64,000 bases of DNA from JANWXD01 sp037446115 (GTDB lineage Bacteria; Acidobacteriota; Terriglobia; Bryobacterales; Bryobacteraceae). Below, piece by piece: positions 45,260 to 54,838 of the stretch. Each line of letters starts with the position of its first letter. Positions within the stretch are counted from its first letter, which is position 1. The stretch spans positions 62,001-126,000 of the forward strand of contig JBBIJF010000003.1 in NCBI GenBank assembly GCA_037446115.1. Reading direction: 5' to 3'. The notes under the pieces are model-generated. The model was given only the letters and a program-made list of their open reading frames with translations, made no database searches and was not told the DNA's origin. Made by a program: the position numbers and the translations under genes.

Positions 45260-46136
45260 CAATCTCCGCACGGGTCAGAGTACGGAACCGCTCGACGCCG
45301 AAACGCTCGCAGCAGAAGCTGCCCAGCACGGAGCCGTACACGACGGCGTTGCGGAGCAGCCTGGCGTCGAGGTTGCCCGAGGCGGGATCGGCCCCTTGTT
45401 CGGCGAGGTAGCCGAGAAATCCTCCGGCGAACGCGTCGCCGGCTCCGGTCGGATCCATGACGTGATCGAGCAGGTAACCCGGGAGGCTGAAGTGCGTGTC
45501 GCGGCGGAACAGCGTGGCACCGTGCTCGCCGCGTTTGACGATCACCGTGTGCGGTCCCATCTCGAGGATGGAGTGCGCCGCCCGGCGCAGATTGGACTCT
45601 CCGGCAAGCATCCGCGCCTCGCCGTCGTTGATCAACAGAAAGTCCCAGCCCCGGAGCGTCTCCAGGAGTTCTTCTCGCTGATGGGCAATCCAGTAGTTCA
45701 TGGTGTCGCCTGCGGACAGGCGCACGCCGTTCATCTGGCTCCGCACGGCGCGCTGGAGCGCGGGCTGTATGTTGCCGAGCATCAGGTAGGGCTCGGCGCG
45801 GTAGTGTTCCGGAAGCTTGGGATCGAAATCCGCGAAGACGTTGAGTTCGGTGCACAGCGTGGCCCGCTCGTTCATGTCGGGCGAGTAAACGCCGGACCAG
45901 TGAAAGGTCTTGCCCGGGACGCGCGCCAAGCCCGACAGATCCAAACCGCGGCTGGAAAGAAATTCCGCGTCGGCATCCTCGAAATCTTCGCCGACAACGG
46001 CGACGACTTTCACCTGCGTGAAGTAGCTGGCGGCCAGGCCGATGTAGGTGCAGGAGCCGCCGAGGACGCGCTCCGCGCGGCCGTGGGGTGTTTCGATGCT
46101 GTCGTAGGCCACCGAGCCGACGACGACAAGGCACAT
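45219..46136 (-). CDS. PfkB-family sugar kinase
   Basis: A 305-residue ribokinase-fold kinase. It starts CLVVVGSVAYDSIETP, has GGSCTYIGLAASYF in the substrate lid and the anion-hole motif GAGDAFAGG at residues 231-239 (base D234). The substrate is not decided. Annotation as a bacterial adenosine-kinase-like protein is possible. It heads an operon with the membrane GT, dapF-like and nucleotide-sugar dehydrogenase genes. The ATG is 7 bases after a TACAAT hexamer, so the transcript may be leaderless. Confidence 0.85.
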   Translation of the reverse strand: MCLVVVGSVAYDSIETPHGRAERVLGGSCTYIGLAASYFTQVKVVAVVGEDFEDADAEFLSSRGLDLSGLARVPGKTFHWSGVYSPDMNERATLCTELNVFADFDPKLPEHYRAEPYLMLGNIQPALQRAVRSQMNGVRLSAGDTMNYWIAHQREELLETLRGWDFLLINDGEARMLAGESNLRRAAHSILEMGPHTVIVKRGEHGATLFRRDTHFSLPGYLLDHVMDPTGAGDAFAGGFLGYLAEQGADPASGNLDARLLRNAVVYGSVLGSFCCERFGVERFRTLTRAEIDARYHEFKSLTQF

Positions 46137-46143
46137 GCCTACG

Positions 46144-46174
46144 ATTGTAGCCGGGCGGGCTCGCGATCCGTCAA
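46144..46174 (-). promoter_or_regulatory. Promoter with 7-base gap to the PfkB start codon
   Basis: On the minus strand TTGACG (46169-46174), a 19-base spacer and TACAAT (46144-46149) form a promoter candidate. The -10 ends 7 bases before the ATG at 46136, which implies a leaderless or near-leaderless mRNA. The -35 overlaps the end of rhaM. Confidence 0.5.
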
Positions 46175-46524
46175 GGCAGGTGGAATACTTCCGGGATGGG
46201 CCGAATCTGCTGGTCCGGAAGCAGGGCAGGCTCGCCGTCAAAAAAAGGCGCCATCTCCTGTTGCCAGCGCCGGTTGACCTCGGTGGCGGCCATCGCCGAC
46301 AAGGCCCGCTCGAAATCCGGGGTTTCAAAATATCCGATCAACAGGCCGTCGTCCCGCAAAAACAGCGAGTAGTTTTCCCAACCGGCCCGGCGGAGGGCCT
46401 CCAGCATTTCCGGCCAGACCTGGCGGTGGCGTTCCTTATACTCGGCGAGCCGCTCGGGTTTGACTTTCAAACAGAAACAGATGCGCTGCCTGGAATTCTC
46501 GCCGTTGCGTCCTTGAGCTCCCAT
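46171..46524 (-). CDS. rhaM: L-rhamnose mutarotase
   Basis: A 117-residue protein of the RhaM (YiiL) family. After a short variable N terminus (RQRICFCLKVKPERLAEY) the motif EYKERHRQVWPEM carries the active-site histidine H33, and the end EVNRRWQQEMAPFF fits the family. It interconverts alpha and beta anomers of L-rhamnose. Position beside the sugar-sensing regulator and GH106/GH78 genes supports a rhamnose pathway. The ATG at 46524 was chosen because the longer frame to 46635 has no family similarity. Confidence 0.88.
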   Translation of the reverse strand: MGAQGRNGENSRQRICFCLKVKPERLAEYKERHRQVWPEMLEALRRAGWENYSLFLRDDGLLIGYFETPDFERALSAMAATEVNRRWQQEMAPFFDGEPALLPDQQIRPIPEVFHLP

Positions 46525-46734
46525 AGCCGAAGATACCGCCCAAAAGAAACAACCGATTCTAGTCGGAGGGCCGGATCCGTGGCAAGAGCTTGCCGCCCCT
46601 ACAGCGTCTGTTTCGAGATGCGAAACCGGCCCCAAGGCGAACCGACGAACGCAAAGTCACGGCAGGTCAGCAAACAAAGGCCAAGCTGGCGGCGTGAAGA
46701 TCCGCGACGGAATCTCTCCCAGTCGCAGGGGTTT

Positions 46735-46751
46735 GTTTTGCAAAGCACAAC
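46735..46751 (-). promoter_or_regulatory. Weak operator-like site upstream of rhaM
   Basis: GTTTTGCAAAGCACAAC (plus strand) matches the perfect palindrome at 47977-47993 in 12 of 17 bases and keeps the GTTTT and CAAC ends. It lies in the gap between the regulator stop and rhaM. The match is weak enough to be chance. Confidence 0.25.
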
Positions 46752-46759
46752 AGTTGTCT

Positions 46760-47923
46760 TTAGATTCGGGTCTGCAGAACGATCTCCGGGGCCCGGACCG
46801 CCTCAAGCAGCGGGTCATTGGGGTAGAAGTGATCCACATTTTCGGGTGTGATGAGCTGGTGTTTCATGAACACGGCCGGCGGCACGGGCTTGCGGGCCAG
46901 GATGTCGAGGGCGAGGCGGATCAGACCGTCGCCGTACTTTTCCGGAAAGTAGGCGACCGAACCGATGAGGGGGCTGCGCGGCCGGCGCAGCTCCGCCCGA
47001 GCCTCCGGCTCTGCGTTTTGGCCCACCACAGCTACACCCCCGGCGCGGCCTGCTTCTTCAAAGGCCCGGACCGCTCCGAGCGCGCTCGGATCGTTGGCCG
47101 CTCCGACCAGAACGTGGCGAGCGGCTGAAGTCCGCAGGTGCCTGCGGACCCGTTCCAGTGTCGTCTTGAATTGGCCGTCGCCGTCGAGGGAAACGACAGG
47201 GCAGTTGTCAGACTCCCGGAGTACTTCCTTAATCCCTGCGAGCACACCGCGGATCCGGGCACGGGGCAGGGAACCGGCGCGCGCCAGTTCGATCAACAGG
47301 ATTTCATCCACCTCGCCGTACCAGTTCTTTTTGGCCCAGCGTCCCAGGTAGCGCCCGGCAATCAGGCCCGCCTCGTAATTGTTGGCTCCGAAGTAGGTGG
47401 CCCCGGGGTGCGGGATGTCAATGGCGATCATCGGGATCCCGGCTTCCATGTACTTGGCGGCGATCGCCGGGGCTACGGCCTCGTCGGTCTGGAATTCAAT
47501 GACAAGGTCCACCCTTTCGCGCACCAGGTGGTCGGCGTTCCGCAGGGCGACTTTAGGCTGATAGCGGTTGTCCACCACGATCAATTCCACCTGTTCGCGT
47601 TCCGCGGCCTGGAGAAGCCCGTTCAGCACCTCCCGTGGAAACGAAGTGTCCTGGCCCTGGGCTGCGTATCCGATGCGGTAGCGGCGGCGCCCGCGGGGTT
47701 CCCAGACCAGCCGGTAGAGGTTCTCGCCGACCTTTTCCAGCAGACCGCAATGGTGCAGCGTGTAAAGCAGCCGGAAACACATGCCCTTGTTGAATCCGGT
47801 GCGCTCGACGATGTCGCGCAGCCGGAGCGTCTCCCCCGGAGTGCGAAACGAAGCCAACACGGCGGAGGCGTGCAGGAGGGACTTGACGAGATAGCGATCA
47901 GATCCGGCAGATTTCATGGCCAT
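46760..47923 (-). CDS. Hybrid regulator: IclR-type HTH fused to RbsB-like sugar-binding domain
   Basis: A protein of about 387 residues. The N-terminal 60 residues (LVKSLLHASAVLASF, LRLRDIVERTGFNKGMCFRLLYTL) form an IclR-type winged HTH. From about residue 85 to the end it matches periplasmic-binding-protein type 4 (RbsB/ABC sugar-binding): YRIGYAAQGQDTSF, LIVVDNRYQPKVALRNADHLV, ANNYEAGLIAGRYLG. A LacI-type HTH would be usual there, so the combination is uncommon. The effector is likely a sugar, probably rhamnose, inferred from rhaM next to it. A TATAAT -10 overlaps the first ATG (47938), so translation should begin at 47923 or 47917. Confidence 0.78.
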   Translation of the reverse strand: MAMKSAGSDRYLVKSLLHASAVLASFRTPGETLRLRDIVERTGFNKGMCFRLLYTLHHCGLLEKVGENLYRLVWEPRGRRRYRIGYAAQGQDTSFPREVLNGLLQAAEREQVELIVVDNRYQPKVALRNADHLVRERVDLVIEFQTDEAVAPAIAAKYMEAGIPMIAIDIPHPGATYFGANNYEAGLIAGRYLGRWAKKNWYGEVDEILLIELARAGSLPRARIRGVLAGIKEVLRESDNCPVVSLDGDGQFKTTLERVRRHLRTSAARHVLVGAANDPSALGAVRAFEEAGRAGGVAVVGQNAEPEARAELRRPRSPLIGSVAYFPEKYGDGLIRLALDILARKPVPPAVFMKHQLITPENVDHFYPNDPLLEAVRAPEIVLQTRI

Positions 47924-47936
47924 CACCGCGCCCGCC

Positions 47937-47942
47937 ATTATA
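47937..47942 (-). promoter_or_regulatory. -10 element of the hybrid regulator gene
   Basis: A perfect TATAAT on the minus strand overlaps the ATG at 47938 and lies 13-20 bases before the next two ATGs (47923 and 47917). No clear -35 is seen. Confidence 0.45.
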
Positions 47943-47976
47943 CCCCCAAGCTGCGAACTGCAGGCTGGGGCTTTTG

Positions 47977-47993
47977 GTTTTACATTGTAAAAC
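47977..47993. promoter_or_regulatory. Perfect 17-bp palindromic operator candidate
   Basis: GTTTTACATTGTAAAAC consists of two perfect 8-base arms around one T. It lies between the divergent regulator and first TonB-receptor genes, centred about 45 bases upstream of the regulator -10 and overlapping the -35 of the receptor promoter. It is the likely binding site of the hybrid regulator. Two related sites occur at 54747-54763 (14/17) and, weakly, 46735-46751 (12/17). Confidence 0.6.
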
Positions 47994-48008
47994 GGCGCCC
48001 TTTATAAC
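47979..48008 (+). promoter_or_regulatory. Promoter candidate for the first TonB-dependent receptor
   Basis: TTTACA (47979-47984, 5/6 match to TTGACA), an 18-base spacer and TATAAC (48003-48008, 5/6) form a good promoter. Its -35 lies inside the palindrome at 47977-47993, so a bound regulator would block or alter it. The leader to the ATG would be about 220 bases. Confidence 0.5.
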
Positions 48009-48137
48009 CGTTGCGAAGCGACGGCGGTCATCGGCGGATCACAATGAGCAAGTCTTCATCCCTCAGATGATTAGACGCACTTCGCCGCTTTCGCTGTGTT
48101 TTCCGGTACGAAACGCCTGTCTTGGCACCGAAAACGC

Positions 48138-48166
48138 TTGACCCCCGTCAGTGCCGTCGTTGAAAT
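48138..48166 (+). promoter_or_regulatory. Second promoter candidate upstream of the first receptor
   Basis: TTGACC (5/6), a 17-base spacer and TGAAAT (4/6) lie about 70 bases before the receptor start. The -10 is weak, so this may not be used. Confidence 0.3.
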
Positions 48167-48234
48167 TGAGAAGTAGGAAAAGCGGCCTCAGTGGCACGAT
48201 GCCTGTGCCGGCTGTGGGTTCGGGAGGTTAGCTC

Positions 48235-51200
48235 ATGCAAACAAAAACGAAGCATCTTTGGTTTTGCCTGATCCTGGTGGTGTGTCTTGCGGGGCAGTCC
48301 GCCGTGGCCCAGGAAGCGCGGGGCACAATCTTCGGGCGTGTGGTGGACCCGACCGGGGCGGTCGTTCCCGGCGCCTCCGTGGAGGTGCTCAACAAGGCCA
48401 TGGGCACCAAGGTCACGGTGACCACTAACGAAGCGGGGCTGTATCAGGCTCCTTATCTCATACCCGGCATCTATCAGATCACGGTCGAAGCGCCAGGTTT
48501 TAAGAAGTACGTGCGGGACGGCGTCGAGGTCCGAGTGAATGACCGCCTGGAAATCGAGGTTCGCCTGGAGGTCGGCGCGCAGGTGGAAAGCATCACCGTC
48601 ACCGGGGAAACGCCGCTGCTCGAGACGGCCTCGGCTTCGATGGGGCAGGTCGTGGATTCCCGGCGCGTGGCGGAGCTACCCATCGCCCACGGCAACCCCT
48701 ACCAACTCATCGGGCTGGCTCCGGGAGTCGCCTTCACGCGCTCGGCGCGGCTGGACCGACCGTTCGAGCCCACGCACATTGTGGGCTACACGATGGACGG
48801 TACGCGGGCAAACCGCAGCGACGTGACGATCGATGGGGCTCCGAGCACCGCCACAGCCAACCCGGGCGAAGTCATCTCCTCCTATGTTCCCCCGGCCGAC
48901 CTGGTGGCGGAATTCAAGGTGCAAACCGCCACGTTTGACGCCAGCTTCGGCCAGACGGAAGGCGGTGTGACCAACATCAGTCTGAAAGCAGGCACCAACG
49001 AGTTGCACGGAACGGCCTACTACTCCAAGATGGTGCCGGGGCTGTTCGCCAACGACTTCTTCGCCAACGCCAACCGCATCCCGCGTACGGATTTTACCTA
49101 CAACCGCTGGGGCGGCACGGCGGGCGGGCCCGTCTGGCTTCCGAAGCTGTATGACGGCCGCAACCGCACGTTCTTCATGTGGGGTTACGAGGGAATCCGC
49201 GAAGCCCGGCCGCGCAACAATGGTGTCCCGACCGTGCCGACGGAGGCCATGAAGAACGGCGACTTTTCCCAGTTACTGGCTCTCGGCCCGCAGTACCAGA
49301 TTTACAACCCCTTCACACGGCGACCCGCGTCCGGGGGGCGCTTCCAGCAGGATCCGTTCCCCGGCAATATCATCCCTCCTTCCTTGTTCGATCCGGTTGG
49401 GAAGAACATTCTGGATCAGTACTATCCGAAGCCGCGCACGGCGGGGAATCCGGACGGGACGGGCAACTACCAGCGTCCCGAACTGAAGGAGAACATCAAG
49501 TACTACACGAGCACGTGGCGCGTGGATCAGGTGGTCAGCGACAAACAGCGGATCTTTGTGCGCGCCAGCGTCTATCGCCGCACAAGCGACTATAACAATT
49601 ACTTCGACAACATCGCCACAGGGCAGTTTTTCCGGTTCATCTCGGGCGCGGCTGTGTTCGACGATGTTTACACGCTGAACCCCACGACGGTGTTGAACGT
49701 GCGCTACGGTTACAACCGGTTCGTGCGGGCGGATGAAGGCAATCCGGCGGCGCACGGTTTCGACCTGACGACGCTCGGCTTCCCGAAGGAATACAACGAC
49801 GCCATCCCCAAAGAGATCCGCCGGTTCCCGCGGATCGATCTCACCGGCTATCAGGGGACGGGTGTGGCCGGCGAATGGCGGCCGAATGACATCCACTCGG
49901 TCAATGCGACGCTGCAAAAGAGCGTAGGGGCGCACTTCATGAAGACCGGAATGGAGTTCCGGGCCTACCGGGAGAACCGGCGTCTGTATGCCAACGACCA
50001 GACCGGAAGGTTCATCTTCGACTCGACCTGGACGCGCGGGCCGCTCGACAACTCGCCCACGGCGCCGAACAGTCTGGGACAGTCTGTGGCGGCATTACTG
50101 CTCGGGCTGCCGAATCCTTCGAGCTATGTGGCGCGGGCGGCGACTTATGCCGAGCAGTCCACCGCATGGGGCTTCTTCTTCCAGGATGACTGGAAAGTGA
50201 CGCCGCGGCTGACGCTGAACCTGGGCCTGAGATGGGAGTTCGAAGGTCCGCTCACCGAGCGGTTCAACCGCAGCGTGCGGGGCTTCGATCCGAGTTACGT
50301 GCAGCCCTTTGATGAGGCGGCGCGCGCCAAGTATGCCCTGAATCCGACGCCGGAAGTGCCGCCCTCGCAGTTCGCCTCGCGCGGCGGTTTGACGTTCGCC
50401 GGCGTGGCGGGCAATCCTCGGGGCGTCTATAACACGCCCAAGGCGAACCTGATGCCGCGCTTCGGCCTGGCTTACCGGCTCGGCGACAAGACCGTCCTCC
50501 GCGGCGGCTACGGCATCTTTTATGGGTTCCTCGGGCAGCGGCGCGGAGACGTGATTCAGCTGGGCTTCAGCCGCAACACGCCGTTCGTGCCGACTCTGGA
50601 CAACGGATTGACGTGGATTGCGCGCCTGTCCAATCCTTTCCCGCAGGGGATCTTCGAGCCGCTGGGCGCTGCCCTGGGGCCGCAGACCTTCGTGGGCCAA
50701 AGCATCAGTTTCTTTGAGGAGAATCCGCTGATGCCCTACATGCAGCGGTGGCAGTTCGGCATCCAGCGTGAGCTCGGCGGCGGATACGTGGCGGAGCTGG
50801 CCTACGTGGGGAACCGCGGCACGCACATCGAAATCGGGCGCAACTGGAACGTGACGCCGCAGCGCTACCTGAGCACCAGTCCGGTGAGGGACCAGACCCG
50901 CATCAATTACTTGAGCCAGAACCTACCGAATCCGTTTGCCGGCCTGATGCCGACCGATGCCATCAGCGCCCTCCGGGCCACCAACATCGCCCGGGAGCGG
51001 TTGCTTCGTCCATTCCCGCACTTCGACGGTGTGACGTCGTCCCGCTTCGACGGATATTCCTGGTACCACTCCTTACAACTGAATGTGCAGAAGCGGTTCA
51101 GCAAGGGCTATACGGTCATGGGCTCTTACACTTTCTCGAAGTTCATGCAGGCGACCGAAGTGCTCAACCAGGATGATCCGCGTCCGACGGAAGTGATCTC

Positions 51201-51753
51201 CGACATGGACCGGCCGCACCGTTTCAGCGTGAGCGGCATCTGGGAGCTGCCGTTTGGAAAGGGCCGGCGCTGGCTCTCCGGGGCAAATGCGGTCCTGGAG
51301 CGCATTGTCGGCGGCTGGCAGATCAACGGGATTTGGGCCTGGCAAAGCGGATTCCCGCTGAACTGGGGCAACATCATCTTCTACTCGCCGGACATCAAGA
51401 GCATCCGGCTTCCGGATGATCAGCGCAGTCCCCAACGGTGGTTTAACACGAACGCGCCTTTTGAGCGGAATTCCGCGCTGCAACTGGACCGCAACGTCCG
51501 GACCTTCCCCTTGCGGTTCGGCTTCATCCGCAGCGACAACATCCACAACTTCGATCTGTCGTTGCTGAAGAAGACCCGCATCGCTGAGGGCAAGGAAGCG
51601 GAGTTCCGGTTCGAGGCCTTGAACGCTTTCAACCAGACACAGTTCCCCGGACCAAACACCGCGGTGACCCAGGCGACCTTCGGGCAGATCGTCGCCTCGA
51701 CGCAAGACAACTATCCGCGGCGGATTCAGTTGACCCTGCGGTTCGTATTCTGA
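48235..51753 (+). CDS. Oar-like TonB-dependent receptor with carboxypeptidase-regulatory-like domain (copy 1)
   Basis: A 1172-residue outer-membrane receptor. A signal peptide (KHLWFCLILVVCLAGQSAVA) is followed by a carboxypeptidase-D-regulatory-like domain (residues 26-115: GTIFGRVVDPTGAVVPGASVEV), a plug region (VTGETPLLETASASMGQVV, QTEGGVTNISLKAGTNELHG) and a C-terminal beta barrel ending with IQLTLRFVF, where the terminal F suits outer-membrane insertion. Such Oar-like proteins are expanded in Acidobacteriota and are thought to import oligosaccharides. The gene lies divergently from the hybrid regulator and ends with a terminator before the GH106 gene. No SusD-like partner is nearby. Confidence 0.87.
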   Translation: MQTKTKHLWFCLILVVCLAGQSAVAQEARGTIFGRVVDPTGAVVPGASVEVLNKAMGTKVTVTTNEAGLYQAPYLIPGIYQITVEAPGFKKYVRDGVEVRVNDRLEIEVRLEVGAQVESITVTGETPLLETASASMGQVVDSRRVAELPIAHGNPYQLIGLAPGVAFTRSARLDRPFEPTHIVGYTMDGTRANRSDVTIDGAPSTATANPGEVISSYVPPADLVAEFKVQTATFDASFGQTEGGVTNISLKAGTNELHGTAYYSKMVPGLFANDFFANANRIPRTDFTYNRWGGTAGGPVWLPKLYDGRNRTFFMWGYEGIREARPRNNGVPTVPTEAMKNGDFSQLLALGPQYQIYNPFTRRPASGGRFQQDPFPGNIIPPSLFDPVGKNILDQYYPKPRTAGNPDGTGNYQRPELKENIKYYTSTWRVDQVVSDKQRIFVRASVYRRTSDYNNYFDNIATGQFFRFISGAAVFDDVYTLNPTTVLNVRYGYNRFVRADEGNPAAHGFDLTTLGFPKEYNDAIPKEIRRFPRIDLTGYQGTGVAGEWRPNDIHSVNATLQKSVGAHFMKTGMEFRAYRENRRLYANDQTGRFIFDSTWTRGPLDNSPTAPNSLGQSVAALLLGLPNPSSYVARAATYAEQSTAWGFFFQDDWKVTPRLTLNLGLRWEFEGPLTERFNRSVRGFDPSYVQPFDEAARAKYALNPTPEVPPSQFASRGGLTFAGVAGNPRGVYNTPKANLMPRFGLAYRLGDKTVLRGGYGIFYGFLGQRRGDVIQLGFSRNTPFVPTLDNGLTWIARLSNPFPQGIFEPLGAALGPQTFVGQSISFFEENPLMPYMQRWQFGIQRELGGGYVAELAYVGNRGTHIEIGRNWNVTPQRYLSTSPVRDQTRINYLSQNLPNPFAGLMPTDAISALRATNIARERLLRPFPHFDGVTSSRFDGYSWYHSLQLNVQKRFSKGYTVMGSYTFSKFMQATEVLNQDDPRPTEVISDMDRPHRFSVSGIWELPFGKGRRWLSGANAVLERIVGGWQINGIWAWQSGFPLNWGNIIFYSPDIKSIRLPDDQRSPQRWFNTNAPFERNSALQLDRNVRTFPLRFGFIRSDNIHNFDLSLLKKTRIAEGKEAEFRFEALNAFNQTQFPGPNTAVTQATFGQIVASTQDNYPRRIQLTLRFVF

Positions 51754-51773
51754 CCTGACCCCCTATCGTACAG

Positions 51774-51809
51774 GCGCGGGCGGTCATCCCACCGCCCGCG
51801 CGCATTTTT
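51774..51809 (+). terminator. Rho-independent terminator after the first receptor
   Basis: A perfect 11-bp GC stem (GCGCGGGCGGT / ACCGCCCGCGC, loop of 6 bases) is followed by GCATTTTT. It lies 20 bases after the receptor stop (51753) and 21 bases before the GH106 start. Confidence 0.8.
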
Positions 51810-51829
51810 CCCGCGCTAAGATTCACTCG

Positions 51830-54529
<2,700 letters not shown>

Positions 54530-54746
54530 CTGGGCGCCCGGCAGCCGGGGGAGCTCGTTTTCGGACGCAGCTTTGCCACCGAGACCCTTGGCGTCGCAGG
54601 TGGACGGCTCTTGGCTGAGAAGCCGAACCCCCCTCATCGTCTCGCACAGCAAAACGAGCCGCTTGCGGGGCTCGCGCGGCCCCGAACAGCCGCTGTCTCG
54701 AACGTTCTGTGCGATAGGCGGTTACGCTTGTCAACCGCCTGACCGA
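54530..54746. other. Structured intergenic block between GH106 and the second receptor
   Basis: This 217-base non-coding stretch contains nested inverted repeats: TCGCACAG/CTGTGCGA (54642-54649 with 54707-54714) enclosing CGGGGC/GCCCCG (54666-54684), and a separate hairpin AGGCGGTT/AACCGCCT with a 9-base loop (54716-54740). No T-tract follows, so they are not standard terminators. They could belong to a 3' end, an antisense RNA or an operator. No gene is seen in it. Confidence 0.45.
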
Positions 54747-54756
54747 GTTTTGTATT
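54728..54756 (+). promoter_or_regulatory. Promoter of the second receptor
   Basis: TTGTCA (54728-54733, 5/6), a 17-base spacer and TGTATT (54751-54756, 4/6) lie about 83 bases before the ATG at 54839. The -10 is covered by the operator-like palindrome at 54747-54763. Confidence 0.45.
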
Positions 54757-54763
54757 GAAAAAC
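54747..54763. promoter_or_regulatory. Operator-like palindrome over the second receptor promoter
   Basis: GTTTTGTATTGAAAAAC matches the perfect palindrome at 47977-47993 in 14 of 17 bases and keeps the GTTTT...AAAAC ends. It covers the -10 of the promoter at 54728-54756, where a bound protein would repress. Confidence 0.5.
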
Positions 54764-54838
54764 GCCAGGGCTTTGACGGAAATTCGTTGACAAGCGAGCC
54801 CCGCCTGGAGTACATGTTGCCGCGAAGGGGGCAAGGCC

